From Rhodosorus marinus (taxonomy: Eukaryota; Rhodophyta; Stylonematophyceae; Stylonematales; Stylonemataceae): a stretch of 64,000 bases of DNA. The stretch is taken from contig JAMWBK010000002.1 of the NCBI GenBank assembly GCA_029953675.1, positions 2,294,001 to 2,358,000 of the forward strand, written 5' to 3'. The position numbers were made by a program, and so were the translations under genes. The stretch's first letter is position 1. Each line of letters starts with the position of its first letter. The notes below the pieces were generated by a model that did no database searches, had not been told where the DNA came from, and saw only the letters and a program-made list of their open reading frames with translations. This document shows, in pieces, positions 23,019-32,974 of this stretch.

Positions 23019-24315
23019 ATGCGACAGGTACAAAGCGTTCTGTTTCAGAGGCCGCGTGTGGTCGTCGTGGAAACTGTAGAAATTCCCAAACCTGGAAGGT
23101 CCGAGGTCTCTGTTCGGGTTGTGTACTCCGCCGTGAGCGCTGGCACTGAGCTCCTCGCCTATCGCGGGGAGATGCCGAATGACTTGCCCGCGGATGAGGT
23201 TCTGAAGGACTTTAGTGAGCCTTTCAAATATCCGTGCTCCTTTGGCTATTGTACTGCGGGAGAGGTAGACGCCATTGGAGATGGTGTTCCTCGCGACTGG
23301 TTAGGGAAGAAAGTATTTGCTTTCAAGGCACATGCGAGCTCATATATCTGCGATCCGAGTGAGCTCATCCCAATTCCAGAGGATATTGAGCTAAAGGACG
23401 CAGTAATGTTCCCAAGCGTTGAGACGGCTGTAACGTTAGTGATGGATGCGCACCCTAGGCTGGGCGACAGCGTGGCCGTCATTGGCCAAGGTCGGCACGG
23501 AGATACTCCGAATCTCTTGCGTCGCATTTTTCTTCTACTGACATGATTCTATGCGCTCATGTACTCGCCTTGTAGGCGTGGTTGGCCTTTTAACCGCAAA
23601 GATCATCTCTGCGTACTATCCAATGAGCAAGCTTGTAACTGCTGATATGCACCCCATGCGGCAAGAGCGATCTTTGAGCTACACTGGTGCCGCCCTGGCC
23701 GATGGTTCCCACGCAGAGGCGAAAAAGAGGCTGAGGAAGGCCGCGACGAACTCCGAATTTTCCGGAGCTGATATTGTTAGTAGCGTCCTTCCTTCCAGGC
23801 AACATGCCATTGGCGAATGTGATATATAACCTAAAGATGCACATCTCATTGCCGCTGTTTCACTTTCCAGACGATTGAAGTTAGTGGGACTGGCTCTGGC
23901 TTTGAAACGGCGGTTGACGTGACCGGGGATAACGGAAAAATAGTACTCGGCTCATGGTTTGGGTCAAAGGCAGTTCTCCTGAATAATTTGGGAGGTAGAT
24001 TCCACCGCAGTCATATAACTATTGTGGCATCACAGGTCAGCAGTGTTCCAGCCCAACTGTCAGGTCGCTGGTCGAAAGGCCGCCGTTTTGAGGTGGCTTG
24101 GAATGCCGTGAGACAGCTCAAACCGAGCTGCTTGATTACCTGGACGGCAAAACTGGTAAGTACGGCCTTTTGCCACACCAATGGAATTTGGAGGCCTAAA
24201 CAAGACGCTCGAACTTCTCATGCCCATCGACCAGTCGGAGGCGCCATATGTTTACGAAGTCTTAGATACGAGCCCTTCGCAGCAGCTTCAGATCGTCTTC
24301 TACCACAAGAAATAG
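23019..24315 (+). CDS. Zinc-type alcohol dehydrogenase-like protein (MDR superfamily)
   Basis: Exons 23019-23490, 23576-23775, 23871-24155 and 24205-24315 give 355 residues. The N-terminal GroES-like domain has SAVSAGTELLAYRGEMP, and the Rossmann motif VAVIGQGVVGLLTA is assembled across the first intron. The C-terminal half includes GSWFGSKA, LGGRFHRSHITIVASQVS and a GRWSKGRR segment. These mark a bacterial/plant subgroup of unknown substrate, distantly like sorbitol dehydrogenase and BchC. The classical catalytic zinc Cys is not apparent. Splice sites are weaker than elsewhere: donors GTCGGC and GTTAGT, and a last intron of only 49 nt. The joins are chosen because they are the ones that keep frame and similarity. 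Function is unknown beyond oxidoreductase. Confidence 0.8.
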
Positions 24316-25418
24316 ATATTTTCTCGCAAAACATCAACATGTACGACGCTCATAATCCAGCTCGGGGAGTGCACAGCCTAACCCCGAAAGGGCTTACAAA
24401 GGGCTTACAACGCGTGTCCATGCATCTCGTTGGATAACCGCCCCTAGTGAAAAACCTTAAACACTCTTGCGGCTGTCGAGATAAATTAAGTTGCTTGATT
24501 GAATTATATCTAGTTGTTTTCTGTTTCCTATCATGCCTGGTTAAAGTATTTCCTAGCAGAGAAGCACATCCAGAACCCCTCCTCCGATCGAAAGCTCACG
24601 AGGCGTCGCCAATCCCCCAAACAACAAGTCATTGCAACTGATGCAAAATTAATTTGCTACGTTTCTCCATCAATAGTAATAATTAGTACTTTTTCAGAGA
24701 GACACGTGGAGATAAATAATTTGATATAATATTGTATACGTGTCATTATATGGTTGGTTTTTGCGTCAGTTGGTAAATATTGAAACCAATCATATGCTGT
24801 GAATGCTTGCATTGAGATATTTTTCGTTTGGGGGAAATATTTTCGATTAATTGCTTAATGGGACCGGTCGCGACCTTCAACGGGCGATTGGAACTGTTTG
24901 GATGAAGCCATTAAGGAAAGCAGAGAGGCTACGGAGGTTTTTCCTTTTTCGAAGGAGGGTCAAAGTGATTTTTATCTTCTGTTCAGGATCCAAGTGGAGT
25001 TTTACTGGAGGTTTTCCGGCTGGAACGTCCTTGCAAGGAATCTTTGGCCGGTCGCGAAGGACATGAACTGCCGTTTTCCGATAAATTCGAGTAGGATGGG
25101 GAGGTTGATATCTGGTACGAACGAGAACGTGTTCAGCTGGTCTCTGCGACCGGTCGCCAGGTGCCGAGCTTGTGTATCTGCTTCTATATCTAGCGACAAG
25201 CAATTTAGAATGTTCATCATGCCTTCCATTCGTGAAAGTGACAGGCTTGAATGAACAGAGTCTTTAGCAATCCGTGTTGAATCCTCTGGCCCAGTTTAAC
25301 AGCAGTGAGTTTGAGTCCAGCTTTATAAAGCTCCGACAGATGTGGCTCTGTTCCGACAGATGTGGATGTCAGAAGACGGGCAAATGACTGTGGAACGGAA
25401 GAAAGTTGTCCTTAGCTG
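24316..25418. other. Spacer, AT-rich centre
   Basis: Positions 24,640-24,860 are AT-rich and 24,860-25,418 is the presumed leader of the homeobox gene. No gene supported. Confidence 0.45.
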
Positions 25419-26066
25419 ATGGTTTTGAACGTTTACTCAAAAATGCAAGCAAACGTTGACGAGGTGCAGCCTGAAGGGAGCGAGACAGTTCGTAGTCCGG
25501 TCTCCCCGAAGAGGGATGAGGAAAGGCACCTATCTAGAAGCAGGATACTAGTCAGCGAACTAGAAAAAGAGTGTGAACGACTATTGAGATCTGCACAGAT
25601 CCCTTCAACGCTTGACCTCGAAGAACCTGACAGTGAGTTATCACGGGTTTCGAAACTTCGCAATCAGACAATCAGAAAGTTCTTTGAAATGGTTGTGGGC
25701 ATCCAGGGAGGGGCAAGCATATCACAAAAGAGAACAAGATTCCCACAAAAGACAACTAACGAGCTTCTGAAGTGCATTAAGAAACAGTCATCAGCCTCGT
25801 TGCCGACCGTCGAGCAACGAAGACGGCTTTGCAAGTCTACTGGGCTGAGTAGCAAACAGGTCAGCTTAACCGCAAAGGAGCGCTGCTCCCTGCGAGGCCG
25901 CACGACACCAGCAAAAAGCAGCTTAATAACGATCGTAAAACAACTTCCACCACGGCTTGCTCAGGTCAAGGACTGGTTCACAAACTATAGAAGGCGCCGG
26001 GTCCAACGTCAGAGCACGGGTGTAAGTAGCTCTTCGTCAGGGAGGAGCACGAGTGCGCATGACTAA
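25419..26066 (+). CDS. TALE-class homeodomain protein
   Basis: Exons 25419-25859 and 25965-26066 give 180 residues. The homeodomain spans about residues 104-162. Helix 3 contains VKDWFTNYRRRR with the conserved W, F, N and R of the recognition helix, and helix 2 has EQRRRLCKSTGLSSKQ. The helix 1-2 spacing matches TALE proteins, which carry a three-residue loop extension; the loop reads ASLP in place of the usual NPYP. A short Leu-rich helix (residues 40-95) precedes it. TALE homeoproteins act as heterodimers, and in algae they control haploid-diploid transitions. The 105-nt intron has no in-frame stop, so an unspliced product would add 35 residues between helices 2 and 3. Donor GTCAGC is weak. 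The start could lie at a later Met. Confidence 0.85.
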   Translation: MVLNVYSKMQANVDEVQPEGSETVRSPVSPKRDEERHLSRSRILVSELEKECERLLRSAQIPSTLDLEEPDSELSRVSKLRNQTIRKFFEMVVGIQGGASISQKRTRFPQKTTNELLKCIKKQSSASLPTVEQRRRLCKSTGLSSKQVSLTAKERCSLRGRTTPAKSSLITIVKQLPPRLAQVKDWFTNYRRRRVQRQSTGVSSSSSGRSTSAHD

Positions 26067-26329
26067 ATATATGGCTGCAATAGAAGTTTTCACCTGCCCA
26101 TCATCAAATACTATGGACGCCCGGCTGGATTGTATGAAAGGGTTCGATGACTGGATGTGGGAGCCTCTCTATGTCTGAATTGATTTGCCTTCTTAAGATT
26201 TGGAAGCGCTACTCTAGTAGGATTCGAATGAAAGATCAGAATCCATCAGTCCTTAGCTGAGCACTTCACTCGAGGACTTGCCGCTTCTACAGGTTCTGGA
26301 ATCAATTCTGTATCCGAATCTGACCACCG

Positions 26330-27043
26330 TTAAACTGCTACCCTCTCTATCACGTAAATCAGCAAAGAAATCGATTCACCGTCATGCGTAGCAGTCATAT
26401 ACTCTGCCTTGACCTTCTTCAGGTTCGGAAGTTTGAGACCCTCCAAGAGCCCGTCGATCCTGCCCTCTTCCAGCCAGCCGTGTACACCTCTCTCCACGTT
26501 GTGTTCTTCCATCATTTCTTCCAGGTCAACCAGCTCGGCTACGATGAGATGTCCACTGGGCAACACCGCCTCCACGAGGCGTTTTAGAGCCGACGATGGT
26601 TCACTGACGTGATGGAGCACGAACGGCGCCAATACCAAGTCATAGTAGGCCTTAGGAAGCTCTGATGCATCGGTCTTCTGAAGAACTTGTCCTCTGTACG
26701 TTGCCGACAAGCCTTTGGACTCGATCGCAGATTCGAATATACTAATCATGTTCGGGGCAAGGTCCATCCCCACGCCTTCGCTAACCAACTCGGACAGACC
26801 CAGAATTACTTTGCCGGGACCACAGCCAAACTCAAGCACCTTGAGTCCGCTTCCTGCATTGAAACTGTACGGCTTCACGTTTTTCATGAAGGCTAAGGTG
26901 AAGTCCACGCACTTGACAGAAGTTGCGGAGGCCAAGCCCATATCGTTGTACTCCTTTGCGCTGTCGTTCCACGAATCCTGTCCTCGTTTCTTATCTTCAC
27001 CACCGCCATGCTCGTGGTGGTGAGCGGGCTCTTCAGCGGACAT
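26330..27043 (-). CDS. SAM-dependent methyltransferase (methyltransferase 11/25 type)
   Basis: A single 237-residue exon. A His/Glu-rich N-terminus is followed by class I methyltransferase motifs. Motif I is VLEFGCGPGKVILGL, the SAM-ribose acidic residue lies in VGMDLAPNMI, motif II is around YYDLVLAPFVLHHV, and motif III is LPSGHLIVAEL. The VLHHV and 'AL..L...L.P.G.L' patterns are typical of ubiquinone/menaquinone-like and arsenite-like small-molecule methyltransferases, often annotated only as UbiE-type. Substrate cannot be inferred. It converges with the homeobox gene, and its upstream side (27,060-27,165) is A/C-rich with a CA repeat. Confidence 0.85.
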   Translation of the reverse strand: MSAEEPAHHHEHGGGEDKKRGQDSWNDSAKEYNDMGLASATSVKCVDFTLAFMKNVKPYSFNAGSGLKVLEFGCGPGKVILGLSELVSEGVGMDLAPNMISIFESAIESKGLSATYRGQVLQKTDASELPKAYYDLVLAPFVLHHVSEPSSALKRLVEAVLPSGHLIVAELVDLEEMMEEHNVERGVHGWLEEGRIDGLLEGLKLPNLKKVKAEYMTATHDGESISLLIYVIERVAV

Positions 27044-28714
27044 AACCCTTTCAAAACCTGTCTGCCGTCACCCAGATAGAGAGAAAAAAAGGAAAAAGAG
27101 AACACCCTCAATACAGTTAAACTCCCTACACGGAACTAAACACACACACGCACACACAGACACGTACCCCGATCAAGTGCAAGCGAGATTCCCAGACAGA
27201 TCCCTTCTGGCAACCAGCTCGTTCGTAACAGATCTCCTCCTGTTGGGAGAATCGCTTTTCTTTTCGTTTTTTTTCCAGCTTGGTACCGAGTCTCAATCGG
27301 GTTAACCTCTGAGATGCTTAATCGATAGGACCCAAAACGAACACGAATGGGTTTCTGAATCAATTCCGTTCCAAAACTGTCCGCTCTCAACGGTGGTGAT
27401 CGATGGGGCCGGGGGGGAAGGGGGTGGGTCGAGGCCGTTTTGGTTCTTTAGCCGCTCTGAGATATCTGGCGGATGGACTAGCCCGTCTAACAACTCCGGC
27501 GTATCTGTAATAGTCTGAAAGACAACCAATAAACCAAAGGCGTCACGGACTGATCCTTCCAGAGACGTCCAAATGGTTCCTTCAGCCTCTCAAAAACGCC
27601 CTTTCAACCCCGCCAAACCAGACCCAAAAATGCACACGTTGGGCCGGGCTTTCTCACAAACACCCCACGGCTTAAAACTTCCACGAGGAAAGCGCATGAA
27701 GAGCGCGGAATCTTCAAAACATAACAGAACATTACAAAAGTATCCAAAGGAACGCCTCATCGTGGTAGTCTTTCCGGCCGACAATTCGCCACTACAGAAA
27801 GCCTCGTCCGCGCCCCCAAAAACGGTGATTTTCCGCTCAAAAAAAAAACCTGCTCTTTAGTTGCACAATATACACTAGTATATTGTACTAACGAAATACG
27901 TGCTGCCAAGTAAGCACGGATCTCTTCGCGGGTATGGGAACGGTTCTACAGAATTAAAATCTGAACCAGCGAAGAGCAAATGCTCCTTACATTGAATAAT
28001 GGTGCTCCTTGCGAGATCTGCGCTTGGTTCCAGTTACTTTCGCTGATGAGCGTCCTCATGAGTGTTTAGCAAACGAAACATCTCACGCTCCCAGCGAGCC
28101 GAGCCCTGTACCATTGCGGGATACTCACGTAGGCACCATGGCTTACCGTTGGACGCTCCTGAAGAGCTAGTGCTTTTCTTTTCTAACTTATCTTGTCAGT
28201 TCATCCTTTCCACAAACGCATTCCAAAGTTAAGCGATGAGCACCCTGCTCAGCGCGGCCTATATATTGAGAGATTTGCGCTTCAAGGAGGAAGAAGGAAG
28301 AGAAGGCAGAGGTCTGTGAGATATCGAAGTTCCAAAGGGTTAGGAAGAGTCTAGGAAAAACTTTAAGAGGACAGCCGTTAAAGACGTGGTTAGGTGAGGA
28401 AGGTGAAGGTGGAAGTTACGACGTTTTGTGGAAGGTGCTCAGCGGGGCTTGGACTCGTGAGGAAACGGTTTGCTTCTTGGGTTGGGAGCATGACCAAATC
28501 TTTTTTGCTTTTGTTATTGTCTAGTTGAAGTAGCGAATTAATATTTGCGGCTCAACGCCCGGAGCAAATTGTCCTTTGTCATAGGGAGAGACTGCGAGGT
28601 CAAGAGGGTTCTCCGAGGGTTTGAGACGAAAGCGGTTGGGCCCGTGCCTGGGTGAGGCAGGAGGGACGTTTGAGGAGGGGGAAAGGGTTTGGGCGCCTTT
28701 TTTTTTGAGAAGCA
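27044..28714. other. Spacer between methyltransferase and CWC25
   Basis: It contains a CA microsatellite (27,140-27,165), a G-run block (27,408-27,430), a perfect inverted repeat (27,865-27,886) and a G/T-rich leader before CWC25. A 95-codon plus frame at 27,573-27,860 is basic and unrecognised. No RNA gene could be folded convincingly. Confidence 0.4.
27865..27886. repeat. Perfect 9-bp inverted repeat
   Basis: ACAATATAC and GTATATTGT flank a 4-nt centre (ACTA). The pairing does not extend outward. Confidence 0.5.
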
Positions 28715-30315
28715 ATGTCGGCTCTTCAGTTTTTGAATAACAAGAGTTGGTCTGTGGCCAAGCTCAATAATAAGGAGAAGGTATGGATAGCAGAACAGAA
28801 GGCCGCGGAGGAAAAGAAAAAGGTTGAAGTGTTGAAGAAAAAATTATTAGAGGAAAGGCAGCTGGAGGAGTTGAAGCGTCTGGAAGTCGAGTCTGGAAAG
28901 CTAGACCCCTCTGTGCTTAAAAAGGATGAAAAGATTGATTGGATGTATGAATTCGGGAAGAAGGGGAAAGAGGAGGAGAAAACTCAGGAAGAGTATTTGA
29001 CTGGGCAAAAGGAAGCTCAGCTTAACGAACCTACTGAGGAAGTCGCTGGCTCGAGTTCCGGTGGTTTGCTCGGGTCGACGGGCATTCGGGACACTGCAGC
29101 TAAACTTTTGGAAGACCCTTTGATGCAAATTAAACTTGAGGAGCAAAAGGCTATGAGAAACCTTCTCAGCAACCCCGTCCGAATGGAGAAGATTAGGAAG
29201 GACATGGAGGCTCGAAAGTCTGATAAGAAGAAAGAGAAGAAAAAGCACAAGAAAGAGAAGAAGGAGAAAAAGGACAAAAGGGACAAGGCAGAGAGAAAGG
29301 AAAGGAAGAGAAACCGAGAAGCCCCTGAAGACCACCACGATCGACACCAGGAAAAAAGGCATCGACGAAGACCGTCGCCTGATGATGAAAGCCCGGAGCA
29401 GCGAAAACACGGAAGAAGAAGATCGCCAGATGAGGAGAGTCCAGTGCTGCAAAGGCACCAAAGGAGAGGGCCACCGCATGATGAAAGTCCACAGCGAGAA
29501 ACACACAGAAGAAGACGCTCGCCTGATGATGGGAGTCCAGAGCTGCAAAGCCACCGAAGGCGGTGGTCCCCCGATGAAGACAGCCCCAGAAGGCGTCACC
29601 AGCGTGCCTCAAACTCGAGTCGAGAGTTCTCAGGTCGCCAACGGTCCGAAGGGAGGAGAGATGGTTACGCAGGTCGTCCACATCGGCGTGATGATCGCCA
29701 CTGGTCTCGCCACTCTCCTGACCGCAATGGAACATCACAAAGAGCTCGTCATGGGCGAGATGACGGAAACGGAAAGAGGACTATTGATGCGTTCAGGAAG
29801 TTCGATCGGGACAACAACGAGAAAGCCAGACGTGAAGTTGACGAGAGGCATCGTACGCGGGATGGGCCATCCCAAAACAGAGCCTCACAACTAGCTGAAA
29901 TGCAGGCCTATGCTGCCGAGGTAGGAAGACGCGGCTGATGCGATGAAGGAGGGCGCCTTTCTCACATCAGCGCTTTTATCATTGGTTATTGTGCAGAACG
30001 AAACTGAGCGGAGAAGAAGGTACACTAAGCATATCAATGAAGCAGAGCGAGAGGAGAAGCTGTACAAATCTCGCGCTCATGAGGACGATGAGGCAATCAG
30101 GGAGAACTTCATCGACAGGGTATCCAGAGTAAGCTTAGTTGAATAAGTGCTAAAGTTGACTCGATCTTGGCCGGCACCAAATTGTTTGCTAAAAGTCTGG
30201 AATATTCTTGATCACTTTTCAGGACGCTCACAAAGGTGGAAACGTGTCCTCCAACCTGCAGCGCAACAGAAATCGCTTGCAGAGAAGGAACGCGGATGAA
30301 TTTGGCCGCCTATAG
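28715..30315 (+). CDS. CWC25: Pre-mRNA splicing factor CWC25
   Basis: Exons 28715-29920, 29997-30128 and 30223-30315 give 476 residues. The N-terminus has the CIR/CWC25 signature: LQFLNNKSWSVAKLNNKEKV, EEKKKVEVLKKKLLEERQ, and then KIDWMYEFG and LLSNPVRMEKIR. CWC25 joins the spliceosome after Prp2 action and supports the first transesterification. Residues 165-200 are a Lys-rich tract. Residues ~217-300 are five imperfect repeats of a RRRSPDDESPE-like motif, and the C-terminus is charged and helical with ERRRRYTKHINEAEREEKLY. The Met at the family N-terminus is the start; the upstream frame is closed soon and the leader is G-rich. Confidence 0.93.
29350..29606 (+). repeat. Tandem ~48-bp repeats inside CWC25
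   Basis: Five degenerate units of about 15-17 codons, each with a core like RRSPDDESPE followed by an HR/HQ segment. They encode an RS-like, Asp-containing tract. Confidence 0.7.
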
Positions 30316-32974
30316 TATCCGACTGTCGCCAATGACCACACTGCTTGGATGAGTTCTCTTGCTTGGGTGTGTTTCTCTCGTAAGCAGAACTTTGATTTGA
30401 AAGTTAGGTCCTTCTTCGCCAAAAAAAGGCTGTACAGTCCTAAAAGCCTGCATGAATGCTTTCTCCTCCATACGAAACGGAATCATGGAGGAATGACTCC
30501 AGGTTGTTGAGGATAGCTTCCTGGAAATACATCCGCCTAGATTTCTACGCTTCTGGTTTGTGACCCCGGAGTAGTTTTGGTCTTTAGGCGCCTGATGAGT
30601 AGTAAGCCTGGATACTTTGGCTTTGTGATCACGCCCATTCTTCAGATACAGGCTGGCTCAAGCGACTGACGAAGTTCTAGGCATGGTAAGTCTACCCTCG
30701 TTAGCGCCACCCTCATTTGTGCGTGTATCAAAGCCTGTCGTTGAGGCATTCCTCGTACTAGATGAGTCATCCAAGATATCATTACAGTAACTAGTAGGGC
30801 GGACTGAAACTCAGGCAGAGTCCACAGTCGATCTTCCTGTAATGCGCTCCTAAGTTCTGAACAAGTATGGACAGAATCTCGCCGCCCTCCAGATTTATCA
30901 GTTCATGCCTTTGTAACGACGTTAATCCCCGTTTGTCCCGGGTATGCTCCCGCCCCGAGTTACCAAAAAGGTCTTCGGGTCAGCCCGTTCTTCCTGGCCT
31001 TCCGTCGGCTGCGTAGGGTATCCATTCGGTCCATACATTCTAGCAAATCAGCGGCGTCAAAAGTTGTCAGTCATTGAACAAAACCCTCTCCGCTCGTCAA
31101 CCAGAACATAAAATCCTCTGTCCCTAAAAACTCATCGCTTTCCCCAATCTCAAATGTCTCAGCAATCCACATAATCAAGGCACACAAGTTAATTCATTCA
31201 AAAAAACAAAAAAACAATGATAGTATACCAAGAATCCCTTCCATATAGCCAATATACGATACAAAAAAACGGTCATGATCAACCACAAAATTTATTACTA
31301 CATTTCAATCTCCTGACACAAACGTCGATTTCAGTAGCGTCCGTAACCGAATACGGACAACGTGTATTTCGTCTGATATTATTTCCATTATTCATTCATT
31401 CACCCCCCTCCCTGCTTGTGGACTTCAGGAAGCGGGGGGTTCAAGATAAACCCCTCTTGCAGAGGGCAAGCCATAAAAATTATTTGCAATTATGAAAATA
31501 ATTAAAAGGATTTTGTATTGGAGAAACTTTTTCTGAATGGGGAGTAAGACACCCCTGGAAATTGAGTTGAATTCACAATGGGTGCATGTAACCCCCCCTT
31601 CCAACCACTTTGCTTGAAGAAGTAATTTTGCGGGAAATATGTTTCGCGAAATTTTGAGTAGATTTCTGGTGTCCTGTGGCTGTGTCTCTTTCAGTGTGTT
31701 TGAACAGATTGGAACTTGAAACGCCAATAGCAAACGACGCCCCCTCTCTTTCCTAACAAAAATAAGATTAAGAAGTCCATAGAAACCTAAATAAAGAAAA
31801 ATTAGTTTAGACCATGTTTACATTAAATCGTTGTAATAGGGTGAATTTGCGCTGTACGTTCTTAAAATTAGAAATATTACTCCTGTTTTGTACTCCTTGG
31901 TCCCTAAGTAGGTTTCTCTCCGACCGGGGGGGTGGCCGCCGACACCTCAAAAAGATAGTAAGAATGTGCTCCATTGAAACTGAGTAAAACGAGAAAAACA
32001 TTTTTTCTTCTAAAATTCTTCACCAGTCCATTTGTCAGAGCCTCAATTTTCAGCGCAACCCAAACCAATTTCTTAATCTAGAAGCTTTGATTCTATATTA
32101 GTTCTCATCCACCAAAACATTTATTTCCGAAAACCTATTCTGCATGCTCTGTCTTGATTAAGAATATACTCTATAAATCTGGCTCATTCACCCTTTTTTG
32201 AATTTTCAGTTTTGTGTGTGAATTTTTCAACCTGAATTTTAGGATGTTGAAACGGCTTCCTTGTTTTTTATTCTGTTTTTCATTTCTGAACAGGAGCAGA
32301 ACAGAAATTGTAAGTTAAAAAAGAAGCTGAACTTGTAAACTTCTGTTTTTATAAACATTTATGAAGGGTTCAGAAGGGCTTCCCATATTGTGCCGAAAGA
32401 GAAAGGGGGTGTGGGTGGGGGGGATAGGAAAGAGCGTATTTCGTCTGTGGGTGTTTGACGTCCATGGAGGTGAAAGGAGTCGCATTGTGTTTCGTACGTC
32501 AACTATTGAAAGTGGACTGCAAGATTTCATTATCTTATCTTTCTGTCGGGGGGAAGTTTGGACGGAAAGCGGTTTTAAGGGAAAGGAAGGGAAAAGCTTG
32601 TGTGGTCTGTCGACTGTGTATATTGGTTTGGGAATCTTTAGCGTTCGTGTTGACGTCCTGGTACGTTTGCGGGGAAGGGGCTGCAGAGCCTTGGTTGCCT
32701 TTGGGGTTTTTTTGGTTAGATATTTAACCGCTTGGGTGAAAGGAGAGGGTGTTTTGCTTCTGGTTAGCTGCTGATTTGGCTGTAAACGGCCCATTGGGAT
32801 CCTAGATCCTGACGGAGTCTGCTTTGGCAACGGGTTATTATCCTTGGCGATTAGGAGGTTTGGTGCGATCAGGAGTTTTAAAAATGTATACGAGAAGGAG
32901 ACCGAACTAGTTCTTGCTTTTTCTTGTTAATTGAAAAGCTCAATCCAGAGTGCGTTTGCAGAACGCTTTGGACG
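30316..32974. other. 2.6-kb spacer
   Basis: No supported gene. Positions 31,080-31,430 are A/C-rich, 31,450-32,330 are AT-rich, and 32,360-32,970 is G/T-rich with a G-run cluster at 32,404-32,423, the leader of the glycosyltransferase gene. Confidence 0.45.

Noticed and set aside
28040-28075. CTGATGAG ... CGAAAC, resembling a hammerhead ribozyme core or a C/D box
   Set aside because: The bases between the two words do not form the required stem II beyond one pair, and no flanking stem for a C/D snoRNA was found.
28901-29738. Long hydrophobic minus-strand frames
   Set aside because: They arise from the Lys/Arg/Glu codons of CWC25 read in reverse (Phe/Leu/Ser) and are not membrane proteins.
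30590-30670. TGATGA and CTGA words about 70 nt apart, snoRNA-like
   Set aside because: The C-box lacks the preceding purine and the flanks do not pair into a terminal stem.
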